DNA from: Chlorocebus sabaeus
Lineage: Eukaryota; Chordata; Mammalia; Primates; Cercopithecidae
NCBI RefSeq assembly: GCF_047675955.1
Contig: NC_132925.1
Coordinates: forward strand, 70,499,622 to 70,563,621
Length of the DNA: 64,000 nt
Direction: 5' to 3'
In this document: piece after piece, positions 11,031-22,704 of the stretch
How positions within the stretch are numbered: position 1 is the first letter of the stretch
Layout of the letters: each line of letters opens with the position of its first letter
The notes under the pieces: model-generated
Databases searched by the model: none
Told to the model about the DNA's origin: nothing
What the model saw: the letters and a program-made list of their open reading frames with translations, nothing else
Program-made: the position numbers and the translations under genes

Positions 11031-11181
11031 AGCCAGGCATGGTGACCCGTGCCTGTAGTCCCAGCTACTCAGGAGACTGAGGCCAAAGGATCTCTTGAGC
11101 ACATGAGTTTGATGTTACAGTAAGCAGTGATTGTACCACTCCACTTTAGCGTGGGTGACCTCATTTCTAAAACAAATAAAA
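11031..11181 (+). mobile_element. Alu right-monomer insertion
   Basis: A 19-bp TSD with one mismatch (AATAAAGTGATTTCATTAG at 11014-11032, AATAAAGTTATTTCATTAG at 11182-11200) shows insertion of the short form itself. Confidence 0.93.
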
Positions 11182-11465
11182 AATAAAGTTATTTCATTAG
11201 AAATGTGCTATGGTTGCAAAGAGAAAGACAAATTATTATTTCTTTTTTTAAACTTGATAAGATTAATTTAAAATTTCTTTGAAAATAAGAGAATGTCAAA
11301 GATTCATATGGAAAATTAAAGCATTTATCCTATCACATATTGACACATATTGTAATGAACAGTGATTAAATGTTATGGAACTATATAAAACTTGAACAGC
11401 CACCCAGAGCAAAGGAGATAATCTAAAAATAGATATAATTATATGAATTTAAGAAGCAACATGGC

Positions 11466-11761
11466 GCCGGGCGCGGTGGCTCAAGCCTGTAATCCCAGCA
11501 CTTTGGGAGGCCGAGACGGGCGGATCACGAGGTCAGGAGATCGAGACCATCCTGGCTAACCCGGTGAAACCCCGTCTCTACTAAAAATACAAAAAAAAAA
11601 CTAGCCGGGCGAGGTGGCGGGCGCCTGTAGTCCCAGCTACTCCGGAGGCTGAGGCAGGAGAATGGCGTAAACCCGGGAGGCGGAGCTTGCAGTGAGCTGA
11701 GATCCGGCCACTGCAGTCCAGCCCGGGCTACAGAGCAAGACTCCGTCTCAAAAAAAAAAAA
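11466..11761 (+). mobile_element. AluY, Old World monkey type (AluYR-like)
   Basis: Youngest-looking Alu here. Exact 15-bp TSD AAGAAGCAACATGGC at 11451-11465 and 11762-11776. It carries CAAGCCTGTAATCC, GAGACGGGCGG, ACTAGCCGGGCGAGGTGG, GGCGTAAACCCGGG and GAGATCCGGCCACTGCA, a set I know from the AluYR subfamilies of cercopithecid monkeys. Confidence 0.92.
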
Positions 11762-11804
11762 AAGAAGCAACATGGCAACCATTAGTGTGGAGAATAACAT
11801 GAAG

Positions 11805-12505
11805 AGAGTCTTTGGATGCTAGGCTTTGTGACAAATGCTTTACATTCATCCTTTATTGAATGCTCTTAAAACCAGGGGTCCCCAATCCCTGGGCACAGGC
11901 TGCTACCAGTCCATGGCCTGTTAGGAACTGGGCCACACAGCAGGAGATGGGCAGCGGGTGGGTGAGCAAGCGAAGCTTCATCTATATTTACAGCCACTCC
12001 CAATCACTCGCATCACCGCCTGAGCTCTGCCTGCTGTCAGATCAGCTGCAGCATGAGATTCTAATAGGAGCATGAACCCCATTGTGAACTGCACATGCAA
12101 GGAATCTAGGTTGCATGCTCTTTATGAGAATCTAATGCCAGAGGATCCGTCGCTGTCTCCCATCACCCCCAGGTGGGACGGTCTGGTTGCAGGAAAACAA
12201 GCTCAGGGCTCCCACTGATTATGATTATGGTGAATTGTATCATTATTTCATTATATATTACAATGTAATCATAACAGAAATAAAGAGTACAATAAATGTA
12301 ATACACTTGAATTATTCCCAAACCATCCCCCAACCCTGGTCTGTGGGAAAATTGCCTTCCACAAAACTGGTCCCTGGTGCCAAAAAGGCTGGGGACTGCT
12401 GCTTCAAATGACTTAGTAAAGTTAATCATATTATCTTCCATTTTGCTGATGAGGAGCTGAGTTTCGGAAAAAATAACTTGCTCATGGCCCCACGGTTCTT
12501 CCAGA
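11805..12505 (-). mobile_element. MIR split by a hAT element
   Basis: Pieces at about 11820-11865 (ATGCTTTACATTCATCC) and 12410-12500 (ATTTTGCTGATGAGGAGC, AACTTGCTCATGGCCCC) read as one MIR once the element between is removed. Confidence 0.65.
11873..12401 (+). mobile_element. MER1A-like hAT DNA transposon, apparently complete
   Basis: Runs from CAGGGGTCCCCAATCCC to GGGGACTGCTG with inverted ends, 529 bp, close to the length I recall for MER1A. Flanked by degraded 8-bp duplications CTTAAAAC and CTTCAAAT (6 of 8 match), as hAT elements give. Non-autonomous: no transposase frame. Confidence 0.8.
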
Positions 12506-12867
12506 CTTCACAGTCTAGGAGAAGGGCATGTCAAAGGAGAACAGATTGAAGGACACAATTTGTACCTAGTAGATAAGACAAAGGGTTAATACTATTAGTA
12601 ATGTATACACAACTCAGATCAAACATAGGTTCTCAAATAGGTAAGTAAACAAAGGCTCATTTCACATGTGGGTAATAGCAAATAATATGCATTTGCAAGG
12701 GAAATACTCAAATTGGTTGGTAATTTTAAAATTGCTCAAACCAGTAAAGATGATATTGAAAAAAAATTGCAAATTGAAATTGTTTTTCAGGATTATTTTA
12801 CATTTTTTTAACTAGCAAAATAATTGTATTGATTTAATATAGTTTATAGAAATATATACATTTCCCT

Positions 12868-13176
12868 GGCCAGGTGCGGCGGCTCACTCCTGTAATACCA
12901 GCACTTTGGGAGACCAAGGCGGGCGGATCACAAGGTCAAGAGATCGAGACCATCCTGGCTAACATGGTGAAACCCCATCTCTACTAAAAATACAAAAAAT
13001 TAGCCAGGCGTGGTGGCGGGCACCTGTAGTCCCAGCTACTCAGGAGACTGAGGCAGGAGAATGGCGTGAACCCAGGAGGTGGAGCTTGCAGTGAGTGGAA
13101 ATAGTACCACTGCACTCCAGCCTGGGCAACAGAGTAAGACTCTGTCTCAAAAAAAAAAACCAAAAAACCAAAAAAC
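12868..13176 (+). mobile_element. Alu (Y/Sc-like)
   Basis: Exact 18-bp TSD AAATATATACATTTCCCT at 12850-12867 and 13177-13194. Confidence 0.96.
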
Positions 13177-13194
13177 AAATATATACATTTCCCT

Positions 13195-13349
13195 AACATG
13201 AAAACATTAGTGAAAATGTTTGATTTTGCTATCTTATTCTGGAAGATGATTACATGAGTAACAAACACATGTCAAAATGTATTGAGCTGTACACTGAGAC
13301 TTGTACATTTTACTGTATCTACCTCAATAAAAAAAAAAAAAAAAAAAAG
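13195..13349 (+). mobile_element. Old L1 3' end
   Basis: GAGCTGTACACTGAGAC, TTTTACTGTATCTACCTCAA and a terminal A run are the 3' end of an old L1. Confidence 0.7.
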
Positions 13350-13367
13350 TAAATACTGAATGTACTG

Positions 13368-13974
13368 GCTGGGCGCAGTGGCTCATGCCTGTAACCCCAG
13401 CACTTTGGGAAGCTGAAGGAGGAGGATTGCTTGAGCCCAAGCAAGGTTAGAGTTCAAGACCAACCTGGGCAACATGGCAAAACCCCATCTCTCTAAAAAG
13501 TACAAAAATTATGGCCAGGCACAATGGCTCACACCTGTAATCCCAGCACTTTGGGAGCCTGAGGCAGGCAGATCACTTGAGGTCAGGAGTTCGAGACCAG
13601 CATGGCCAACATGGCAAAACCCTATCTCTACTAAAAATACAGAAAAATAGCCTGGCATGGTGGCACGCACCTATAGTCCCAGTTATTAGGGAGGCCGAGG
13701 CAGGAGAATTGCTTGAACCCAGGAGGCAGAGGCTGCAGTGAGCTGAGATCTCACCATTGCACTCCAGCCTGGGTGACAGAGTGAGACTCTATCTCAAAAA
13801 CAAAAACAAAAATTAGCCAGGCATGGTGATACACACCTGTAGTCCTGGCTACTCAGGAGGCTGAGGTGGGAGAATTGCTTGAGCCTGGGAGGTCAAGACT
13901 GCCATGAGCCAGGATAGCACCACTGCAATCCAGCCTGGGCGACAGACAGAGACTGTCTCAAGAAAAAAAAAAAA
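13368..13974 (+). mobile_element. AluJ-like split by a younger Alu
   Basis: Outer pieces at 13368-13511 and 13816-13974. Older features: TTGCTTGAGCCC and GGGCAACATGGC. Confidence 0.94.
13512..13805 (+). mobile_element. Alu, nested
   Basis: Inserted in the linker of the outer Alu with exact TSD ACAAAAATTA at 13502-13511 and 13806-13815. Confidence 0.95.
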
Positions 13975-14502
13975 GCCAATCCTAAACATACTAAAATATA
14001 ATAAGTGATGAAATTAGGGTTATTTATAAGTAAGAAAATAAAGGTAGAAATAATGAGATGCTGCCAAGATTAAGGTTAGTATAAAACATTTAGCATGGTT
14101 AGTATAAAGCATTTAGCCCACAAATTTATAATTCAACTTCTCTTAAGAGCCAAAGTGAAGAGGGAGTTACAATCACTTACATAACTCAGAGTGGTCATTA
14201 AGGTAAAAGGAAAGGAGCTGCTCAGAAGGGGCACAGTCAGTACTGATGTGGAAAATCAGAAACTTCTCCCATGGGTCCTCCCAGTGGGATATCATATTGT
14301 ATAATAAACAGTGTTCTCAACAACACATTGGAGTTACTAAAATAATGAGCTCTGAGGGTTGTTACTTATATTATTTTTCAACATAAGCCAGTGGAGTAAT
14401 GCCAGAACACAGTTCCAAAAAGGCAATTTTACCTGGATGAGCCCTTATGCTTTATGTAGGTTTCTGATTAGCCTAACCCAAGAACAAAACTTAGAGAATC
14501 TA

Positions 14503-14714
14503 GAGAAGTGGTTCTTAACTAGGGGCCATTCTGAGGACATCTGGCAATGTCTACAGATGTTTTTAGTTGTCACAGTTAGGGGTAGGCTGCTATTGGCACC
14601 TAGTGAGTGGAGGCCAGGGATGCTGCCTAGCACCCTACAGTGCACAGAGCAGCCTCACAATAAAGAATTCTCTCACTCAAAATATCAGTTTTGCTGAGGT
14701 TGCAAAACCCTGAT
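14503..14714 (+). mobile_element. MER20
   Basis: GTGGTTCTTAACTAGGGG to the inverted end TTGCAAAACCCTG, with CATCTGGCAATGTCTACAG and AGGCCAGGGATGCTGCC inside. Nonautonomous hAT element. Confidence 0.85.
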
Positions 14715-15000
14715 CTAGAAGAATGAATGGGCATTATATCACTGAGACTATCCTCCATAAAGATTACCTCTAACAACTAGCTTGGACAAAAAGGGAGAAA
14801 ATAATGTACCCAAAGGATGTGAGTAGGAATGGGGTACAAATGTAGTAGCTATGGCCTGGCTTTCTAGGGGGCATATAGGCATTAGCACAGAGGAATATGT
14901 TTCTATGGCTTAGGAAGAATCGCCTTGTAGGGTAGTAGCAGGTCTTCAGTGTTGGCATGGCCCCTCCACCACCAGCCTAATTGTATAAAAACCAGTGTGG

Positions 15001-15296
15001 GTCGCCAGGCGCCACGGCTCACGTCTGTAATCCCAGCACTTTGGGAGGCCAAGGCAGGCGAATCACTTAAAGTCAGAAGTTTGAGACCAGCCTGACCAAC
15101 ATGGTGAAACCCCATCTCTACTAAAAATACAAAAATTAGCCGGGCGTGGTAGCTTGTGCTTGTAATCCCAGTTACTCAGGAGGCTGAAGTGAGAGGATCA
15201 CTTGAACCCGGGTGGTGGAGGTTGCAGTGAGCTGAAATTGTACTCCAGCCTAGGAGATAGAAGTGAGACTCCATCTCAGAAACAAACAAACAAACA
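15001..15296 (+). mobile_element. Alu
   Basis: Between AACCAGTGTGG and AAACAGTGTGG direct repeats. The tail is (CAAA)n. Confidence 0.94.
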
Positions 15297-15507
15297 AAAA
15301 CAGTGTGGATTTCTCTGACCCAGCATATTCCTTCCTCCATGTAGATCTGTCCTCAGGAGAAATGAGATGTGAGTTAAACTCCAGGCAGCTACATGCACTC
15401 ACACATTTGTGTCCTTATCACATCTGTTCTTTGCACTGTTTGTTGGTGCTCTCAAAGTGAGAGCATCCTAGACAGCATCCAAATAGTCCCCCTACCCCCC
15501 AACCTTT

Positions 15508-15664
15508 TATTTTTTTTTAAGGACAGGTCTCACTCTGTCACCCAGGCTGGAGTACAGTGGTGCAATCACAGCTCACAGCAGCCTCGAACTCCTTGGCTCA
15601 AGCGATCCTCCCACCTCAGTCTTCTGAGTAGCTGGGACTACAGGTGTGAGCCAGAGCACCCTGC
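15508..15664 (-). mobile_element. Alu monomer-length fragment
   Basis: Goes from poly-T through GTAGCTGGGACTACAGG straight to GTGAGCC, so only one arm's length is present. Confidence 0.88.
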
Positions 15665-16059
15665 TTGAGTATCGTTCTTGTCTATTTTTGAACTGTAAAA
15701 GCTTTGAAGTCTGGCCCTGCTCAGCAGTGGATACAGTTGACTACCAATGTCAAGTAGCTCCTTTCCATCTGTGGCCACTGATTCCCTCTAGGTCACATCT
15801 TCCCAACTTTGCCCCCAGAGAGAGAGAGGGGGGGAACTTTCTTCTCTTTGGTCTAATTCAGAAAATCCTTGAGTGGGTCCTTGGAGCAGGTTCCATCCTT
15901 CCTCAAAAAATGATGATGTGCTTCTACTAGAGCCAGTAGGGAAAGAAGTAATTATCCAAAAGAGTGGAATTGTCTGCTCAAAAAAAGAGAAGGGTACTTG
16001 CCAGTCAAAACAGATATCCACCACTCCAGGAATATATGTCCATATTTTTCTTTTTGCAA

Positions 16060-16220
16060 ACTTTTTTTTTAAGAGATGGGGTCTTGCTCTGCCACCCAAG
16101 CTGGAGTGCAGTGGCACAATCACAGCTCACTGCAACCTTGAACTCCTAGGCTCAAGTGATCCTCCCCACTCCACCTCCTGAGTAGCTAGGACTACAGGCA
16201 CGTACCACTCACTGGAGCCG
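16060..16220 (-). mobile_element. Alu fragment, one arm
   Basis: AAGAGATGGGGTCTTGCTCTG to GACTACAGGCACGTACCAC, then stops. Inserted at an old L1 border. Confidence 0.88.
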
Positions 16221-16225
16221 GCTTC

Positions 16226-17520
16226 AAACTTTTATTATGAAACAATTTCAAACTTACAGAAGAGTTGAAAGAATAGTACCAAAAGATGCCAGTATGTCTG
16301 CCAAACCAAATTTACCAGTTTTTAACATTTGGCCCCATTTGCACTTTGTCCTTTCATATGTAAATTTTTTTGACCCACTTGAGAATAAGTTACAGACATC
16401 ATACTTGTTTATCCCTAAATATTTCATTGTATATTTCCTAAGATCACGGACATCCTAGGCCGGGTGTGGTGGCTCATACCTGTAATCCCAGCACTTTGGG
16501 AGGCCGAGGCAGGCGGATCATGAGGTCAGGAGATCGAGACCATCCTGGCTAACACGGTGAAACCCCGTCTCTACTAAAAATACAAAAAATTAGCCGGGTG
16601 TGGTGGCATGTGCCTGTAACCCCAGCTACTTGGGAGGCTGAGGCAGGAGAATCGCTTGCACCCGGGAGGCAGAGGTTGTAATGAGCCTGAGATTGTGCCA
16701 CTGCACTGCATCCTGGGTGACAGTGAGACTCTGTCCCAAAAAAAAAAAAAAAAAAAAAAGATCAAGGACATCCCTTATATGACCCTATTACAATGATCAC
16801 ATTCAGAAAATTTAACATTAAACCTCTACTGTTTATTGCCTAATATACAGTCCAGTTGTCCCAGTAATGTCCTTGTAATATTTCCTCCTGATCTGGGATA
16901 GCATGCTGCACTTAGTTGTCATGATTCTTCAGTCTCCTTTACGTTGGAACCTCTTTTTTTTGTATTCATCATATTGACATTTTGGAAGAGTATAAGCCAG
17001 ATGTTTTATAGAATATCCCTCAGATTGGATCTGTCTCATGGTTCCTCATGACTGGATCTAGTAATGCATTTTTGACAGGAATGCTACACCATGGTGTGCT
17101 GAAGCCAGCTTGTACCATCTCATGAGAGCTAATTCTCACATCTCTTTCCAACTCTGTGTTCTATGATGTTATATTGATAGCTTGAAATCAGCCATGGTGG
17201 GAGTATTTACACTGCCGACATCAACTAATGCTACAAATCAGACTTTTCCCAAACCCCAGTTTCCAGTTGTGAAACATTTTCGTTTCACAGGATAGGTGGG
17301 GTTGTGTCCTTCTCCATGCATACCTTACGATCAGGAGGCTCATGAAGCTAATCTACCCAACTATGTGCAATATCTCATCACAGGGTTAGGATGGTATGTG
17401 TCAGCTTCCCCTTGGAAGAGTTACTGTTTTCCCTTTTGTGATTAATAAGTAATCTATGGAGAGTTATTTGTGATTATGTAAATATCCTGTCCTTTTTCTC
17501 ATCAAACTTTCACTCAAAAG
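16226..17520. mobile_element. Old L1 (L1M-type) 3' region, split by an Alu
   Basis: AATTTCAAACTTACAGAAG, TTACAGACATCATACTTG, then past the Alu GATCACATTCAGAAAATTT, CACTTAGTTGTCATGATTC, TTTTGGAAGAGTATAAGCC, GTGATTAATAAGTAATC: the known order of old L1 3' sequence. Confidence 0.75.
16458..16758 (+). mobile_element. Alu
   Basis: TSD AGATCACGGACATCC (16441-16455) against AGATCAAGGACATCC (16759-16773). Confidence 0.96.
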
Positions 17521-17531
17521 TTGTGGGTTTT

Positions 17532-17830
17532 GGCTGGGCGCAGTGGCTTACACCTGTAATCCCAGCACTTTGGGAGGCCGAGGCAGGTGGATCACCTGAG
17601 GTCAGGAGTTTGAGACCAGCCTGGCCAATATGGTGAAACCTCATCCCTACTAAAAAATACAAAAATTAGCCAGGCATGGTAGCCAGCACCTGTAATCCCA
17701 GCTACTTGGGAGGCTGAAGCAGGAGAATCGCTTGAACCCGGGAGGCGGAGGTTGTGGTGAGCCAAGATCGTGCCACTGCACTCCAGCCTGGGCGACAATA
17801 TGAGACTCTGTCTTAAAAAAAAAAAAAAAA
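17532..17830 (+). mobile_element. Alu
   Basis: Flanked by AAAGTTGTGGGTTTT and AAAGTTGTGAGTTTT. Directly followed by an inverted Alu. Confidence 0.95.
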
Positions 17831-17845
17831 AAAGTTGTGAGTTTT

Positions 17846-18140
17846 TTGTTTTGTTTTGTTTTTGAGACAGGGTCTTGCTCTGTTGCCCAGGTTGAAGTGC
17901 AGTGGCATGATCACGACACACTGCAGCTTTGACATCCCAGGCTCCAGCCGTCCTCCCACCTCAGCCTCCCTAGTAGTGGGAATGTAGACACGAGCCACCA
18001 CACCCGGCTAATTTTGCTATTTTGTAGAGCAGGGTTTCACTATGCTACCCAGGCTGATCTCAAACTCCTGAGCTCAAGCAGTGACCCCACCTCAGCCTCC
18101 CAAAGTGCTGGGATTATGTGTGTGAGCCACTAAGCCAGAC
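17846..18140 (-). mobile_element. Alu (J-like)
   Basis: Tail-to-tail with the Alu before it, so the transcript can fold this pair into a long stem. Confidence 0.94.
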
Positions 18141-18624
18141 TTCAGTAGTTTTTATTCATTGAAGATTATTGCCTGAATTAGTTAGTACTAGGAGAGGTGC
18201 AATGGTAATTTTCTTTCTTTTTCATTTCTTCTACATTTATTTGTTGGTATTCTACAAGTTAATTTTAAAGACTTATACTTAAAATAGATCATTAGTAGTA
18301 GGCTTGGAAACAAACTGAGGTGTCCCAGTAGTTTCTCAAGTATGTCTAAATCCTAAGTATTTGTGACCACAGTATTAATATTCATTGATGTAGTGCAGGT
18401 AAGTTTCCATGAAGTACTGATCCATATGGGAAGAGGAGAACCAGTCTTAAGAAATATTTTCCCACTCTTCTTTGAGAGTGTATGTTGATAACATACAGTC
18501 CCAGCAACAGTGGAGGTAGCATTTGGATTCATTTTTCCACAGGCTCACCGGTTTCCAGTTTTTACCAAAAACATACCTTTGGAGGATTCCTGATGAGACA
18601 TTTGCACTGGAGTCATAAAAAGTT

Positions 18625-18745
18625 AACTAGTGCATGGTAGAGTGGAAAGAGCACCGGACAGGGAGTCCAGAGTTACCATGTTCGAGGGGATTGGACATTA
18701 CACTTCATCTTCCTGATCCTCATTGCCTCTCAACATCTGCAAAAA
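18625..18745 (+). mobile_element. MIR fragment
   Basis: GCATGGTAGAGTGGAAAGAGC and CTTCATCTTCCTGATCC follow the MIR order; ends at a 22-bp A run. Confidence 0.6.
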
Positions 18746-21001
18746 AAAAAAAAAAAAAAAAATAGGAATCATATTTTCACTAATTTCCCTTTCAAGCCCC
18801 AAAACTGTCTTTGATTCTGTTCTCCTACTTGGCAATCAAAACCTATAATCACCTCATTAGCCTGGTGTCTTGTTCAACTGAGCCAAGAAGCCAAGGACAA
18901 GAATGAAATGTCCTGTGTGGCACCTGAACCCAGTGACCTACTGATTGAACTTATAATCCAGCTAAATTAGCCATGAGGGTGCGGCACCGGGACTTGATAC
19001 TGTTCATATTACCTTTGTGCATTCAGCCACATCATCTGACTCACTTCTCTGGTTCTCTTTGTTTATCCATGACAGTCATGGAAACCCACTGAAGGATCCT
19101 GTTACCTCTCTCTTGGAGGAGATCCTCTCAAGTGTTGGCTTGCCCAGTCAGTACCTATAAGGTTATCTCTGTTGCCATGGTTGAGAGTAAAAGAAATGTT
19201 CCATCCTGGGCAGACAGCACTTCCAAAACAGCTTTTACACTTCAGGCTTGAAATCCTGGAGTTCTTTGTAAGTCTTAATTAAATTTCACCAAATGAAATT
19301 GCAGAGAACTAGGCAAATAATGTTACACCTGATTGATGTATTGTTTAGTAAACTCTGTGAATGAGTCAAAGAACGTTGACAGTCAGTATTAGGACTCAAA
19401 ATTTGTTGCCTGGGGTTTCTAGAACAGTGATTGTTCAATGGAAGGTGAGGTAGGGGCTGAGGGTTTTAAAAGAATAGGGTCCTTTGCCAAAGCATGCATT
19501 CTCTTTTCCTGGAACAAGATTTTGCTAGAGCCCACTCCTTCACTGCACCGTCACCCTCCTCCACCAGAACTGCATTGGGGCCACTTGTGTAGGTGGAAAA
19601 GTCCACAGGTGAGTTGGATATTTGCTCCCCACTCTTCTGGAGCTGTCTGAGCCTGGTACTTGTCTTGCTCAGTTCCTCATTTCAGCACTTTTTATACTTA
19701 ATAACCCTTCTAAAGTAGAAAATTATTTGGCTGCTTCCCTAAGAATATCTGCTGTAGGTTTTTCTGTCTGCTGAACTTCCATTTACTAAATTGAGAAGTT
19801 GGTGTCGGAAATATTTTTCAGGTGACTTGTGTAAGGTTCTGATGAGGCAAAGGGGGATCGTGGATGTCAGAGGAGTTGGCAGTAATTTTCAATTTGCTTT
19901 ATTCATCTTTAGTGTTTTTAACATCTTAATTTTTTCTTCTCTAAGATTTTAAGACACATTTGACTTTACCTTTGCGTTCCTGCCTAATTTCAAACCCAAC
20001 GATGTTTTTGAGTTCTCCTGTTAGCCCTCTTCCCTTGCCGTGAGTTTCTTTTTCTTTGAACTAAGGAATGTAGCCTTTCTAAAATTTAATCTTGATTAAC
20101 ACCCACCTCACCTGTTGGATGAACCGCCTCATCATCTTTCACCAGATTGGAAAAGCACCGTCTCCTGCCTGAAAGATGGAGAGCAGTTGATTTCTACAAT
20201 CAACTTGGCTTCCCTTTGAATTTGTAATCTGTTTCTAGAGATTATGGGCGAGCTTTGAATTCCAAGGCTCTGGGCCTGTCAGCTTTTGAGGCAAAAAACT
20301 TTGAAGCAGATCCTCTGTCTCAGGTTTCAGAAGGGCGGCCTGTGTGTTAGAAGATGAAATTAATTTGTTTTCATCTTGTAATATAAGGGAAACGTGAATA
20401 ATGATCACTGCTGGCATTGTAACACCCTGGGGTTTTTATTTGCTCATTTTATTTTATGGGTTTAAAAATATTGTTTGTTTTTTGAGAACCCTCATCAAAT
20501 CACGTGGAAACCTGAGAGAAAAGCACAATCCTTTCAGAAATCCTCACTGAGCATGACTACCTCTGTGAATCTGTCTATTGTATATTTACTTTAAAATGAC
20601 TTAATCTCCCCATTGATGCACTTGGTATAACTAGGAAACACTCCAGCTCAGATTCAAGAGGTGGAAGGGAGGAAGAAAGAATGCAGGGCAATTTCCAGGA
20701 ATTCCATGTTCTTAAACACTATGCCTTTTCAAGTACTAATTATACAGGACTTAGGCAATAATGGGGTTACATGGAATTGTTTTTGCATATGTTAAAACTT
20801 ACAGGTTAACATTACCACTGAAATCTTTTTTTAAAATAAAGATCCCTCTATACCATTCATTGTTATAATATGGTTCAGTAATAATATTTCATGTATCATC
20901 ACAATTTAAAAAATATAAAGGTGCATATGAGTGTTATTGATAGAGCTATACCCTTTCTGCACATAACTATGCATCCCTACTGGGCCACAGAAAAAGGTTT
21001 G

Positions 21002-21137
21002 TTTTTTTTTTTTTTTGGTAGAGATGAGGTCTCTCTATGTTGCCCAAGCTGGTCTCAAACTCCTGGCCTCAAGTGATCCTTCTCCCTCAGTCTCCCAAAG
21101 TCCTGGGATTACAGGCATGAGCCACTGTACCAAACCC
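21002..21137 (-). mobile_element. Alu fragment
   Basis: Poly-T then GTAGAGATGAGGTCTCTCTATG to GAGCCACTGTACC: only the left-arm end is present. The nearest Alu upstream of the first exon. Confidence 0.85.
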
Positions 21138-21614
21138 TGAAAAAGCATTCTTTACCAAGGCCCAGAGCTCCAATTTTTCTTTGGGGTTTTGAATGATGAA
21201 AAAAAAAAATGGAAAACTGATAGAGTTCCTCAAACTTCAATATAAATCAACAGAATTTTAGTCTTCAAAGCATTTGCTGTAACTGATTTTTAAGGCCTCA
21301 CATTTTATCTATAATAGTACAAATGTGAACTCAACAATGTGTCATTGACACAGAAGTGAATTTATATTTTTAATAATATTTGCATTGTGTGTATACTGAA
21401 ATAACTGTACTATAACACAAGGGAAAAAATAATTATCCCAGGAAAACACTCAACAAATGAATCTAGGAAAATCTGCAGGGTGCTTAAAAATGAACTTGCA
21501 GAGATAAAAAATTTTCATTTAGAAGTTTTCTGAATGTTTAGCCTCAAAGTCATTCCCATTTCTTCCTGAATACTGCCCTCTAAACATAATCCCTCACCAG
21601 AGCTATTTAAAATA

Positions 21615-21615
<1 letters not shown>

Positions 21616-21670
<55 letters not shown>
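21616..21670 (+). repeat. (AC)n microsatellite
   Basis: About 27 uninterrupted AC units, 183 bp before the first exon. Likely length-variable between individuals. Confidence 0.99.
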
Positions 21671-21672
<2 letters not shown>

Positions 21673-21852
21673 GGTTTCCCCTTAACCCTCAATGAGTCTC
21701 TCCACACCCCCCACTTTCCCCTGCAATGGTATGATCTGCATTTGATCGAAAACTGGAGGTGCCAAGCTGTGACAGCTTCCTCAACTTCAGAGTCATTTGC
21801 TACAACCTAGGATAGCCCCATGTTCAATGATGCTTTCCTTTTCCACCAACAG

Positions 21853-21909
21853 GGGCAAATCGAAGTAGACAGCGAAACCATCTTCAAGTTAGCAGCGTTT
21901 GTTTTACAG
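21853..21909 (+). CDS. FRMD4B: FRMD4B coding exon, FERM F2 lobe (57 nt)
   Basis: Frame starts at the first base and ends on a full codon (phase 0 both sides), giving GQIEVDSETIFKLAAFVLQ, window peptide residues 1-19. The acceptor is preceded by a pyrimidine-rich stretch ending CCAACAG at 21852; the donor is CAG|GTAAGA at 21910. The peptide is the first helix of the central F2 (acyl-CoA-binding-protein-like) lobe of FERM proteins, following the end of the F1-F2 link. It lies 795 bp before the next exon. I did not find the exon before it in the 21.85 kb upstream, so the preceding intron is longer than that. Length is a multiple of three, so skipping this exon alone would keep frame but remove a core helix. 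Confidence 0.96.
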
Positions 21910-22704
21910 GTAAGATTGGACAAACTGCCTCTTAGCAGCTCCCTTGTGTTTGTTCGTTTTTGTTAAGTGCCTGCAACTCTGAAACTTTTGCATGGGCCAG
22001 TGTCTGCTGGATTTTTAAGCCAGTTAGTTGTTTGCTGATGAATACTGTGAGCCACCGTCTTCTGCTTTTGAATAGTTTGCATGAGCTACAATGTGATATT
22101 GTGAGTCTCAAAGAAGAATGAAATTTAGCCTGCTCTGAAGGAAAAGAGTTAAACTCATATTCCTGGAAGAGAGCTCTGGGATACTTGAATTTGGGAGGCA
22201 GCAGTTGTTACAACAGATGTAATTTTCATACAAATGTAGTAACTTTTGTGTACATTTTCTTGTGGTCCAGTAAAAGAGCCCTTTAGTTCTTAAAGGCGTT
22301 AGTCTGTTTCCATGCTGGTTTAAAAAGTAAAGGGAAAACAAATAGTATATGTTTGTTTACCTGTATTGTGGTTTAAAAGGTCTTCCTCCAGTCTAAAAAG
22401 TGCGCCACTTGAATGAAAAGCATTTATCATGTGATCTTAAAAACGTACTGTGAGAAATAATTATTCGTGCTTTTTCACATATAGATGTTTCTTTTGTTAA
22501 GAATAAGGAATATTCCTAACAGGACAGTCAGCGTTTTCTTATCAATGCCTAATTCTTATGGCTATAGGGAGAGCGGTCCTGAGAAACACTCTTCAGAACA
22601 AAACTTAGGAACTTTAAGAGGGGAAGTAATCAAGATAAAACTCATTTAGCTTAACAAAAATACATATTGATCAACTCCATTTGTTTTTGTTTGTTTGTTT
22701 TTAG
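21910..22704 (+). other. FRMD4B: Short intron (795 bp), Alu-free
   Basis: GTAAGA donor to TTTTTAG acceptor. It holds no Alu or other clear repeat, in contrast to all other introns in the window. A TTTG run lies next to the acceptor. A stretch free of insertions beside a microexon may reflect need for close splicing signals, but that is inference. Confidence 0.9.

Larger units (their letters stand above)
1..21852 (+). other. FRMD4B: Intron, 3' part (at least 21.85 kb)
   Basis: No exon is supported here. Stretches over 300 bp outside the Alus hold the following. 828-1652: unique, AT-rich, with a MIR-like piece near 1090-1180. 1965-2320: a CT-rich run at 2040-2110 and otherwise nothing clear. 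3862-4730: unique. 4965-5705: old L1 with a MER5-like element. 6931-7895: unique, then an ancient repeat. 8550-9990: one old L1 broken by Alus. 10652-11450: AT-rich unique. 12510-12850: unique. 13975-15000: unique plus MER20. 15665-16060: unique. 16226-17520: old L1. 18141-21000: the longest Alu-free stretch, mostly unique with a MIR near 18630. 21138-21850: a CA microsatellite and otherwise unique. Confidence 0.85.

Noticed and set aside
15788..16123. 111-codon (-) open frame
   Set aside because: Part Alu, part intron; no start context or homology.
1..21852. Preceding FRMD4B exon
   Set aside because: No frame ending in the expected F1/F2 link with a donor in proper phase was seen.
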